A stretch of DNA of 64,000 nucleotides from Roseobacter sp. GAI101 (GTDB lineage Bacteria > Pseudomonadota > Alphaproteobacteria > Rhodobacterales > Rhodobacteraceae): the NCBI RefSeq assembly GCF_000156335.1, contig NZ_DS999213.1:675350-739349 (forward strand). The letters are read 5' to 3'. Of the stretch, positions 17,486-25,350 are shown piece by piece; position 1 is the first letter of the stretch; every line of letters begins with the position of its first letter. The notes beneath the pieces were generated by a model that was not told where the DNA came from, searched no databases, and saw only the letters and a program-made list of their open reading frames with translations. The position numbers were made by a program, and so were the translations under genes.

Positions 17486-18447
17486 GCGGTGCGCATCCTC
17501 CATCCCAGCAGGCAAAGAATTTCCGTCGCCACATGCGCGCCTGCAATCGCCGTGGCTCCGGTGGTGTCGAAGGGCGGCGATACTTCGACCACGTCCCCGC
17601 CCACGATGTTGATGCCCGCCAGATCGCGCAGCATCATCGCGCATTGTGCTGACGTCAGCCCGCCCCAAACCGGCGTCCCCGTGCCCGGCGCAAAAGCCGG
17701 ATCAAGCGCGTCGATGTCAAAGGTGAGATAGCAAGGTCGGTCGCCAAGTATCTGTTTTATCTTTGAAACTGCCGCTTGTGGACCTTTCTCGTGAACCTCG
17801 CGGGCGTCAATCGTTGTCACCCCCAGCGTGTCCGGATTTGTTGTCCTGATCCCGACCTGAACCGATGTATGCGGGTCAACGATCCCGGATTTCACAGCCT
17901 TGTAGAACATGGTGCCGTGGTCGATCCTGTCCATGTCATCATCTGGCCATGTGTCAGAATGCGCATCGAATTGCAGCAGGCTGATCGGCCCGTATTTTTC
18001 GGCATAGGCTTTGAGGATCGGAAAGCTGATGTAATGATCACCCCCCAGCACCACACTTGCGGCACCTGCGTCCAGTATCCCCTTGATATGCTTGGTCAAA
18101 GCGGCAGGAAACTGGCTGGTGTGGCCATAGTCAAAAGCCAGATCGCCATAATCCGCGATGGCAAATTCGCTTAGCACGTCGAAATCCCAGCCATAGGGCG
18201 GATCATAGGGTTGCAACGTCGACGCCTCGCGGATCGCGCGCGGCCCAAGGCGGGTGCCGGTGCGGTTGGTTACCGCCTGGTCGAAAGGCACGCCCGTCAC
18301 GGCGATGTCGACGCCGGTCAGGTCCTTGGTATAGCGGCGACGCAGGAAGGATGTCGCCCCGCCAAAGGCGTTCTCAAAACTTGGGCCCTTTAACTCTTCA
18401 CGGGTAAAGGCCTGATCTATCTGTGTTTTTGCGTCTTCAAGAGCCAT
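17482..18447 (-). CDS. speB: Agmatinase-type ureohydrolase
   Basis: The 321-residue protein has the metal-binding blocks GGDHYISFP (about 136-144), DAHSDTW (about 162-168) and DIDALDPAFAPGTGTP. The fold-typical GTRLGPRAIREAS and EVSPPFDTTGATAIAGAH are also present. Agmatinases convert agmatine to putrescine and urea. Its N-terminal part (DQAVTNRTG) differs from the guanidinobutyrase-like paralogue next door, so the two are not a recent duplication. The start overlaps the M20 stop by one base (TAATG). Confidence 0.8.
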   Translation of the reverse strand: MALEDAKTQIDQAFTREELKGPSFENAFGGATSFLRRRYTKDLTGVDIAVTGVPFDQAVTNRTGTRLGPRAIREASTLQPYDPPYGWDFDVLSEFAIADYGDLAFDYGHTSQFPAALTKHIKGILDAGAASVVLGGDHYISFPILKAYAEKYGPISLLQFDAHSDTWPDDDMDRIDHGTMFYKAVKSGIVDPHTSVQVGIRTTNPDTLGVTTIDAREVHEKGPQAAVSKIKQILGDRPCYLTFDIDALDPAFAPGTGTPVWGGLTSAQCAMMLRDLAGINIVGGDVVEVSPPFDTTGATAIAGAHVATEILCLLGWRMRTA

Positions 18448-19616
18448 TAGTGACCCGCCGCCGGTTGAAGCTGTTCGACCAGCTGCACAAAGAACGAGGC
18501 CCCCACGGGGGCAACATCATCGTTGAAGTTGAATTTAGGATGGTGAAGGCCCGCACCCTCGCCAGCGCCCAGAAACAGATAGGCCCCGGGGCGTTCTTCC
18601 AGCATATAGGCGAAATCCTCGGCTCCGGCTACACGGGCGAATTCCGCGTCGACATGCGTATCGCCCACGATACTTCGGGCCACATCGGCAGCCAGTGCCG
18701 TCTGCTCGGGGGCATTCACGGTGCTTGGATACCCTTCTTCGTAATCAAGCGTCGCGGTCACGCCGTAACTTGCCGCCTGCCCCTGAATGATCGCTTCCAT
18801 CCGCGTGCGGATCAGCGTTTGTACGTCCTTGTCGAAAGTTCGCACAGTTCCGTTGATCATGGCGGTGTCCGGGATGATGTTGCTGGCCGATCCGGTGTGG
18901 ATCTGCGTCACCGAAATCACATGTTCTTGCGCCGACAGAACGTTCCGGCTCGAGATCGTCTGGATTGCCTGCACGATCCCGCAGGCCGCAACGACCGGAT
19001 CGGCAGTCTCGTGCGGCATGGCACCATGTCCGCCACGCCCGTTGATCTGGATGGTAAAGGAATCGACCGCCGCCATGATCGGCCCCGGCGTGGTGAAAAA
19101 CGCCCCGAATTCGGCCCCGGGCATGTTGTGGATGCCATAGACGTGCGCGATGTCGAAACGGTCCATCATCCCTTCGGCACACATCACCTGCGCCCCGCCG
19201 CCGTCTTCTTCGGCGGGTTGAAAGATCAGCGCCACGCGGCCTGCGAAATTGCGCGTCTCGACCATATATTTAGCGGCCCCCAGCAGCATCGCGGTATGGC
19301 CGTCATGGCCGCAGGCGTGCATTTTTCCGGGATGGGTCGATGCGTATTCGACGCCCGTTTCCTCGAGGATCGGCAGTGCGTCGAAATCCGCGCGCAACCC
19401 GATCGTCGGGCCCGCACCGGTCCCGTTGATGATCGCCACAATGCCCGTCTGCGCGATGCCTTCGTGAATTTCATCAACGCCGAATTCTTGCAGCCGTTCC
19501 TTGATAAAGGCGGCGGTCTTGGGGCAGTCAAAGCCAAGCTCCGGAATCGTATGCAGATGTCTGCGCCATTCTGCCATCAAAGGGGCAAAATCAGCGATGC
19601 GGTTGACGACGGGCAT
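18447..19616 (-). CDS. M20 family amidohydrolase (hippurate hydrolase-like)
   Basis: The 389-residue metallo-amidohydrolase of peptidase family M20D carries WRRHLHTIPELGFD, LRADFDALPI, HACGHDGHTAMLLGA with metal ligands, the glutamate block FQPAEEDGGGAQVM and the late histidine block in HHPKFNFNDD. Members hydrolyse N-acyl amino acids, hippurate or related amides. It is the first gene of an operon with two ureohydrolases, which suggests a substrate from guanidino or amino-acid amide catabolism; that is inference. The start MPVVNRIADF is chosen over a long upstream extension that lacks homology. It is divergent from mazG. Confidence 0.85.
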   Translation of the reverse strand: MPVVNRIADFAPLMAEWRRHLHTIPELGFDCPKTAAFIKERLQEFGVDEIHEGIAQTGIVAIINGTGAGPTIGLRADFDALPILEETGVEYASTHPGKMHACGHDGHTAMLLGAAKYMVETRNFAGRVALIFQPAEEDGGGAQVMCAEGMMDRFDIAHVYGIHNMPGAEFGAFFTTPGPIMAAVDSFTIQINGRGGHGAMPHETADPVVAACGIVQAIQTISSRNVLSAQEHVISVTQIHTGSASNIIPDTAMINGTVRTFDKDVQTLIRTRMEAIIQGQAASYGVTATLDYEEGYPSTVNAPEQTALAADVARSIVGDTHVDAEFARVAGAEDFAYMLEERPGAYLFLGAGEGAGLHHPKFNFNDDVAPVGASFFVQLVEQLQPAAGH

Positions 19617-19679
19617 TGGGTGGACTCCTGCATGTATCTTGGTCAGGTTGCATCTGACACCAGACACAAGGGCGCTGCA

Positions 19680-20504
19680 ATGGGCGAGAAGACGAAAGAT
19701 GCATTGATCCACGATCAAAGCGCGGGAATTGAGCGGTTGTTGGAGATCATGCGCCGGTTGCGTGACCCCGAGACAGGTTGCCCCTGGGATATCGAGCAGG
19801 ATTTCGGCAGCATCGCCCCATATACCATTGAAGAAGCTTACGAAGTTGCCGATGCGATCGAACGCCGCGACTGGCCCGAGCTGGAGGGGGAGTTGGGCGA
19901 TCTGCTGCTGCAAACCGTCTATCACACAGCGATGGGCGAAGAGGACGGGCATTTCACCTTTCAATCAGTGGTGCGCAACATCAGCGACAAGATGGTGGCG
20001 CGACATCCACATGTGTTTGGCGATGAATCGCGCGACAAATCGGCGGACCAGCAGACGGCGGATTGGGAAAAGATCAAGGCGGCTGAACGCGCTGGCAAGG
20101 CCCAAGGCGGCGCGCTGGACGGGGTCGCCGTGGGGCTGCCCGCCTTGCTGCGTGCGTACAAGCTGCAAAAGCGCGCGGCACGTGTGGGGTTTGACTGGCC
20201 GGATACCGGCGATGTCGTCGCAAAAATAGCCGAGGAAGCCGCTGAACTGGTCGAAGCCCGCGACACCCTGACCCAGGCCGAGGTCGAAGAGGAATTCGGC
20301 GACCTGATGTTCGTGATGGCCAATCTGGGGCGGCATCTGGGCCTTGACCCCGAAGCGGCCTTGCGCGCCGCTAACGCCAAATTCATTCGCCGCTTTGAAG
20401 GGGTCGAAGCACGGCTGTCGCAGATCGGCAAGTCCCCCGCCGACAGCGATCTGGCCGAAATGGACGCATTGTGGGATGCGGTGAAACGGGCGGAACGCAG
20501 CTAG
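19680..20504 (+). CDS. mazG: Nucleoside triphosphate pyrophosphohydrolase MazG
   Basis: The 274-residue protein contains two MazG domains. The first has CPWDIEQDFGSIAPYTIEEA and EGELGDLLLQ. The second has KIAEEAAELVEA and EEEFGDLMFVMANLGRHL. The EExxE and EFGD-type residues bind magnesium in this all-alpha NTP pyrophosphatase, which hydrolyses (d)NTPs to monophosphates and lowers (p)ppGpp stress signalling in E. coli. AAGGGCG precedes the ATG. The reading frame is open for another 419 codons upstream, but that part is antisense to the M20 gene and is not protein-like. Confidence 0.93.
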   Translation: MGEKTKDALIHDQSAGIERLLEIMRRLRDPETGCPWDIEQDFGSIAPYTIEEAYEVADAIERRDWPELEGELGDLLLQTVYHTAMGEEDGHFTFQSVVRNISDKMVARHPHVFGDESRDKSADQQTADWEKIKAAERAGKAQGGALDGVAVGLPALLRAYKLQKRAARVGFDWPDTGDVVAKIAEEAAELVEARDTLTQAEVEEEFGDLMFVMANLGRHLGLDPEAALRAANAKFIRRFEGVEARLSQIGKSPADSDLAEMDALWDAVKRAERS

Positions 20505-20576
20505 CCGCACGGGACCTCGCTGGACAAGCACGCCGGCTTGCGGCATGGCGTTGACGAACGACAGGAGACCAATTTT

Positions 20577-21518
20577 ATGACCCCGCGCAAGATCATCATC
20601 GACACCGACCCCGGCCAGGACGACGCCGTCGCGATCCTCCTGGCGTTCGCCAGCCCCGAAGATATCGAGGTGTTGGGGATCACCTGCGTTGCGGGCAACG
20701 TGCCGCTGGATCTGACCACGCGCAATGCCCGGATCGTCTGCGAATTGGCGGGCAAGACAGATGTAAAGGTTTTTGCCGGCTGCGACCGTCCCCTGGGCCG
20801 CGAGCTGGTCACGGCTGAACATGTGCACGGCAAGACCGGCCTTGACGGGCCCGTGCTGCCCGAGCCCACGATGCCGCTTCAGGACGGTCACGCCGTTGAT
20901 TTCATCATCGACACACTGCGCGACCATGCCCCCGGCACGGTGACACTGTGCCCGCTGGGGCCGCTGACGAATATCGCCACCGCGCTGGAAAAAGCCCCCG
21001 ATATCGCCAACCGCATTGCCAAGATCGTTCTGATGGGCGGCGGCTATTTCGAAGGTGGCAACATCACGCCAGTTGCCGAATTCAACATTTACGTCGATCC
21101 GCAAGCCGCTGATATTGTGTTTAAATCTGGCGTTCCTATTGTGGTCATGCCGCTGGATGTCACCCACAAGGCGCTGGTTACCGCCGCGCGCAACGATGCC
21201 TTCCGCAATATCGGCAGCCCCGTGGGCGTCGCCGTGGCAGAGATGACCGAATTCTTCGAACGGTTCGACAAGGAGAAATACGCCTCAGAGGGTGCACCGC
21301 TGCATGACCCTTGCGTGACCGCCTATCTGATCCGGCCCGACCTGTTCACCGGCCGCCATGTGAACGTCGAGATCGAAACGCAATCGGAACTGACCATGGG
21401 TATGACCGTCGCCGACTGGTGGGGCGTCACCGACCGCGTGCCCAATGCGACCTTTATGGGTGACATCGACGCCGACGGTTTCTTTGGCCTGCTGACCGAA
21501 CGGCTGGCCCGGTTGTGA
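20577..21518 (+). CDS. Nucleoside hydrolase (IunH family)
   Basis: The 313-residue protein has the calcium-binding DTDPGQDDAVAILLA at the N-terminus, then LCPLGPLTNIATAL, IVLMGGGYFEGGNITPVAEFNIYVDPQAA (in two blocks) and HDPCVTAYL. Together these define inosine-uridine preferring nucleoside N-ribohydrolases. The enzyme splits ribonucleosides to ribose and base in purine/pyrimidine salvage. AGGAGA sits ten bases before the ATG. The stop overlaps the GTG start of the GNAT gene. Confidence 0.9.
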   Translation: MTPRKIIIDTDPGQDDAVAILLAFASPEDIEVLGITCVAGNVPLDLTTRNARIVCELAGKTDVKVFAGCDRPLGRELVTAEHVHGKTGLDGPVLPEPTMPLQDGHAVDFIIDTLRDHAPGTVTLCPLGPLTNIATALEKAPDIANRIAKIVLMGGGYFEGGNITPVAEFNIYVDPQAADIVFKSGVPIVVMPLDVTHKALVTAARNDAFRNIGSPVGVAVAEMTEFFERFDKEKYASEGAPLHDPCVTAYLIRPDLFTGRHVNVEIETQSELTMGMTVADWWGVTDRVPNATFMGDIDADGFFGLLTERLARL

Positions 21519-21964
21519 GCGCTGCCTTCACCCTTGCCAAACCCGAGCATCTGGATCGCCTGATCGCGCTTGTCGCGGCCTTTCACGCCGAGGCGGGGAT
21601 CCAGCAGACCGACGAGGCGCGTCGTGCTGGCCTTGCCCCGCTGGTCGACGGCATCCCGCATGGCATCGCGTATCTGATCGGCCCTGCCCGTGCGCCCATC
21701 GGCTATGTCATCATTACCTTTGGCTGGTCTGTGGAATTTGGCGGTCTGGACGCGATTGTCGATGAAATCTATGTGCGCCCCGGCGTGCGTGGCCGCGGGA
21801 TTGCGTCCGAGGCGCTGTTGGCCCTGCCCAATGCCCTGTCCGGTGGCGGTGTGAAGGCTGTCCATCTCGAGGTGGACAAGAGCAACGAAATCGCCCAGAA
21901 ACTTTATGCCCGCGCCGGGTTCAAACCCCGTGACAACTACATGTTCATGACGCGCAAACTCTGA
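21515..21964 (+). CDS. GNAT family N-acetyltransferase
   Basis: The 149-residue protein has the GNAT fold elements: IGYVIITFGWSVEFGG as the central strands, then DEIYVRPGVRGRGIASEALL. The RGRGIA there is the acetyl-CoA pyrophosphate-binding loop. The final VHLEVDKSNEIAQKLYARAGF ends in the usual YxxxGF. The acceptor is unknown. It starts with a GTG overlapping the nucleoside hydrolase stop, so the pair is co-translated. Confidence 0.88.
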   Translation: MSAAFTLAKPEHLDRLIALVAAFHAEAGIQQTDEARRAGLAPLVDGIPHGIAYLIGPARAPIGYVIITFGWSVEFGGLDAIVDEIYVRPGVRGRGIASEALLALPNALSGGGVKAVHLEVDKSNEIAQKLYARAGFKPRDNYMFMTRKL

Positions 21965-22005
21965 TCGGGCTGGCGAAGCAGGCCACTGGCCCCTATATCT
22001 AGGCC

Positions 22006-23418
22006 ATGACATTCAGCGCACCCTTTGATAACAGCTTTGCCGCCTTGCCGGCCGGCTTTTATACCCGCATCACCCCGACCCCCGTGGCCGACCCCAAGCT
22101 ATTGGCGTTCAATGACAGTTTGGCCAAAACTCTGGGGCTGGCCGATGCCGGGGCCGACGATCTGGCGTTTACCTTCGGGGGCAACGAACTGCCCCAAGGT
22201 GCGGACCCGTTGGCCCAGCTTTACGCCGGCCACCAGTTCGGCAATTACAATCCGCAGCTTGGCGATGGTCGCGCGATCCTGCTGGGGGAAGTCGTGGACA
22301 GTGACGGCAACCGTCGCGACATCCAGCTTAAGGGGTCAGGCCCGACGCCTTATTCACGCGGCGGTGACGGGCGGGCGTGGCTTGGCCCCGTGCTGCGCGA
22401 ATATGTGGTGTCCGAGGCCATGCACGCCCTTGGCATCCCGACCACCCGCGCCTTGGCCGCCGTCGCCACGGGCGAGGATATCTACCGCGAAACCGCCCTG
22501 CCCGGTGCCGTGCTGACCCGCGTCGCGTCCAGCCATCTGCGCGTTGGCACGTTTCAGGTGTTTGCCCATCGCGGCGAAGTTGAAAACCTGCGCACTCTTA
22601 CCGATTATGCCATCAAACGCCACTATCCGCAGGCCGACGGGCCCATGGGGCTGCTGCGCGCCGTCTGTGCGGCGCAGGCAGACCTGATTGCAGCATGGAT
22701 GTCCGTGGGCTTTATCCACGGGGTGATGAACACCGATAACTGTTCAATTTCAGGCGAAACGATTGATTATGGCCCCTGCGCCTTCATGGATGCGTTTCAC
22801 GCCAACCGCGTGTTCAGTTCGATTGACCGTCAGGGGCGCTATGCGTTTTCAAACCAGCCGCAAATCGCGGTGTGGAACATGGCGCAGCTTGCCACCGCGC
22901 TGATCCAGCAGATGGACGTGGCAGATGACGCCATCGCCGAGGCAACCGAAATCGTTCATGCCATGCCCGGTCTGATCGAGGCGGCCTGGTTGAAACGGTT
23001 TGCGGCCAAGATTGGCATCGCAAAGGCGGAACCCGATGATGCCGCCCTGATCGAAGACCTGCTGGCCCTCATGCAAAGGGACGGTGCGGATTTCACCAAT
23101 GCGTTTCACGCGCTTTCCGGCGATGCAGCCCAAGATCAGTTTGCCGACCGCGACGCCTTTGCCGTCTGGCAATCGAAGTGGCTCGCGCGCATTGCGTCGG
23201 AACCGGATCCAAAGGCGGTGATGCAAGCCGCCAATCCGGCGATCATCCCGCGCAACCACCGGATCGAACATATGATTCAGGCTGCGGTTGCAGGCGACAT
23301 GGCCCCGTTTGACCGGCTGTTGAAGGCGCTCGCGACACCATTTGAGACGACGGATGCCGATCTGCATACCCCGCCGACGGAACAGGAAATCGTGCCTGCC
23401 ACTTTCTGCGGTACCTAG
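22006..23418 (+). CDS. selO: Protein adenylyltransferase SelO (YdiU/UPF0061)
   Basis: The 470-residue pseudokinase-fold enzyme AMPylates proteins on Ser/Thr/Tyr. Conserved blocks include YAGHQFGNYNPQLGDGRAI, DIQLKGSGPTPYSRGGDGRAWL, REYVVSEAMHALGIPTTRAL and GFIHGVMNTDNCSISGETID with DYGPCAFMD, corresponding to the inverted-nucleotide active site. There is no C-terminal selenocysteine as in eukaryotic SelO; the protein ends ATFCGT, with a cysteine two residues from the end. It converges with the EamA gene and their stop codons overlap. Confidence 0.92.
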   Translation: MTFSAPFDNSFAALPAGFYTRITPTPVADPKLLAFNDSLAKTLGLADAGADDLAFTFGGNELPQGADPLAQLYAGHQFGNYNPQLGDGRAILLGEVVDSDGNRRDIQLKGSGPTPYSRGGDGRAWLGPVLREYVVSEAMHALGIPTTRALAAVATGEDIYRETALPGAVLTRVASSHLRVGTFQVFAHRGEVENLRTLTDYAIKRHYPQADGPMGLLRAVCAAQADLIAAWMSVGFIHGVMNTDNCSISGETIDYGPCAFMDAFHANRVFSSIDRQGRYAFSNQPQIAVWNMAQLATALIQQMDVADDAIAEATEIVHAMPGLIEAAWLKRFAAKIGIAKAEPDDAALIEDLLALMQRDGADFTNAFHALSGDAAQDQFADRDAFAVWQSKWLARIASEPDPKAVMQAANPAIIPRNHRIEHMIQAAVAGDMAPFDRLLKALATPFETTDADLHTPPTEQEIVPATFCGT

Positions 23419-24308
23419 GCGTTTGGCAGGCGGGGCTTTCGGTTGATCAGGTAGATACCCGCCGCCACCAACACCAGCGCCGCCCAGACCGACCATGCCA
23501 CATGTTCGGACAGCAGCAACCATCCCAGGATCACGGAAAACACCGGTGACAGGAAACTGAACGATGCCACGCTTGAGGCGGGATAGACCGACATCAGCCA
23601 GAACCATGCGAGAAAGCCAAGGCTCGCCACGGCGATGATCTGAAACCCCAGCCCCGCCAGATGGATCATCTGCACATCGCGGATCAAGGGGCCGAACAGC
23701 GGGGCGATCAGCACCAGAATGGGCCCGGAGATCGCAACCTGACACATCAGTTGCTGCGCAGGCGGCACCTTTTCAAGCGGGGTTACCCGCACCAGCAGCG
23801 CAATGCCCGCCCAGCAAAAGGCCGATGTCAGCGCCAGCAGATCCCCCGTCCAGCTGACATGTCCGCCGCTGCGATCGCTCAGGGCGACGGCGACGCCGGA
23901 CATCGCCAGAATGAGGCCGATGATCTTGAGCCGCGTCAACCGTTCACCGGGGATCAGGAAGTTCGCCGCAATCGTCAGCCAGACCGGCATCGAATAAAAG
24001 ATGATCGAGGCGCGGCTGACGGTCGTGCCGTCCAATGCCATGAAAAGGCACGTAAATTCAAAGGTGAACAACAGTCCCGATACGACGGCCCAGCCTCTGG
24101 CTGACTTTGGAAAGGCAAAACTGACACCGCGCAGCTTCATCCAGATCACCAGAACCACAATCGCGCCAAGCGATCGCAGACCGGCCGAAAAAACCGGGTT
24201 AAAGCCACCATTGGTGACCTTGATCACCACCTGATTGAAGGCAAGGTTCAGCGCGAAGGCGATTAGCGCGAAGGCTCCGAAAGTATCGATATGCGTTTTA
24301 CGTTCCAT
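23415..24308 (-). CDS. EamA/DMT family transporter
   Basis: The 297-residue protein has ten predicted transmembrane helices in two EamA repeats, with the characteristic SRASIIFYSMPVWLTIAANF in the first and FSFLSPVFSVILGWLLLSE in the second. Members export amino acids or metabolites across the inner membrane; the substrate cannot be predicted. Its stop codon overlaps the selO stop on the opposite strand within a CCTAGG palindrome. Confidence 0.88.
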   Translation of the reverse strand: MERKTHIDTFGAFALIAFALNLAFNQVVIKVTNGGFNPVFSAGLRSLGAIVVLVIWMKLRGVSFAFPKSARGWAVVSGLLFTFEFTCLFMALDGTTVSRASIIFYSMPVWLTIAANFLIPGERLTRLKIIGLILAMSGVAVALSDRSGGHVSWTGDLLALTSAFCWAGIALLVRVTPLEKVPPAQQLMCQVAISGPILVLIAPLFGPLIRDVQMIHLAGLGFQIIAVASLGFLAWFWLMSVYPASSVASFSFLSPVFSVILGWLLLSEHVAWSVWAALVLVAAGIYLINRKPRLPNA

Positions 24309-24448
24309 CCGATCAAAAGCGCGGGTTGGCGGGGGCTTGTCAATCGGTTTGACGCGATCCCTACGGCAACCTTGCGTCTATTCGGTTGTGTCGCCCCTTA
24401 CATTCCAACACACTCGCGCTAGAATTTTACCCAAAGGGGACACGTGAA

Positions 24449-25270
24449 ATGAGCTTGATGAAAACATTAGCCAAGGTCGCCATCGGCGTTGCCGTGGCCA
24501 AAGGGGCCAGCGCGATGATGAAAAACAAAAGCGCCAGCGCAGGCGGGTCCTCATCGGGGGGCAGCTTGCAAGACATGTTGGGCGGCCTTTTGGGCGGCGG
24601 CACAAGTGCTGGGTCCAGCGGTGGTTTGGGTGGTCTGCTGAACCAGTTGGGCACCCGCAGGGGCACCTCGACCGGTGGTCTGGGCGGGCTGCTGGGCCAG
24701 ATGACCGGCAGTTCGGGAAACAGTGCCGGTGCTTCTTCCGGTGGATTGGGCGGTCTTTTGGGAGGATTGGCGGGTGCCGCAGGTGCAGGCGGTTTGCTGG
24801 CCGGCCTTGGCGGGGCGACCGGCGGCAAGCCCGAACGCGAAGAGGCCGATTTCGGTGCCGTATTGAATTCGCAGTTCGACAGCAATTCCTCCCCCGCGAT
24901 CACACCCTCGCAGGATCAGGAGGTGCTGGCCGCGCTGATGATCGCCGCGATGATCCAGGCTGCGAAATCCGACGGTACCTTTGACGAGGCTGAGCGTGAA
25001 AAACTGTTGAACCACCTTGGCGATGTCGATGCGCAGGAAGCGGCCTTTGTGCAGGCGCGAATGGATGCGCCGATTGATATCGACGGGCTGGTTGCACAAA
25101 CCCCCGAAGGCATGGGGCCACAGATTTACGCGATGTCGCTGCTGGCAATTGATCTGGATACCCAGGAAGAGGCGCAATACCTGCACAAACTCTGCCAGGC
25201 CTACGGTATGGCACCTGCCGAAGTGAACGAAATTCACGCGCAGATGGGTGCGCCGTCGCTCTATACCTGA
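24449..25270 (+). CDS. DUF533 family protein with C-terminal TerB-like domain
   Basis: The 273-residue protein begins MSLMKTLAKVAIGVAVAKG, followed by a long Gly/Ser-rich repetitive stretch (LGGLLGG, GGLGGLLNQLG, GGLGGLLGQM and similar). An acidic helical domain (LAALMIAAMIQAAKSDGTFDEAEREKLL onwards, in blocks) resembles the tellurite-resistance TerB fold. DUF533 proteins are of unknown function and are often membrane-associated. AAGGGGA lies before the ATG; an upstream 21-codon extension is unsupported. A hairpin terminator follows, reaching into the end of mfd. Confidence 0.82.
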   Translation: MSLMKTLAKVAIGVAVAKGASAMMKNKSASAGGSSSGGSLQDMLGGLLGGGTSAGSSGGLGGLLNQLGTRRGTSTGGLGGLLGQMTGSSGNSAGASSGGLGGLLGGLAGAAGAGGLLAGLGGATGGKPEREEADFGAVLNSQFDSNSSPAITPSQDQEVLAALMIAAMIQAAKSDGTFDEAEREKLLNHLGDVDAQEAAFVQARMDAPIDIDGLVAQTPEGMGPQIYAMSLLAIDLDTQEEAQYLHKLCQAYGMAPAEVNEIHAQMGAPSLYT

Positions 25271-25311
25271 CGGGTGCAAAGCATCAGGCTTGAGACTGTC
25301 ACACCGGACCT

Positions 25312-25350
25312 AAGCCGGAGCCCGCAACGGCTCAGGCTTTTGCTTTTTTC
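25312..25350 (+). terminator. Intrinsic terminator for the DUF533 gene, overlapping the mfd 3' end
   Basis: The stems AAGCC/GGCTT and GAGCC/GGCTC are stacked with one G-A mismatch around the loop CGCAAC. They are followed by a broken T-tract (TTTTGCTTTTTT). The T-tract doubles as the antisense of the last lysine codons of mfd. Confidence 0.6.

Noticed and set aside
18423-19679. Long open frame of 419 codons upstream of and in frame with mazG
   Set aside because: It is antisense to the M20 amidohydrolase, has no recognisable domain and is rich in shadow-frame Arg/His/Gly; GC-rich codon bias keeps the frame open. MazG homology begins at 19680.
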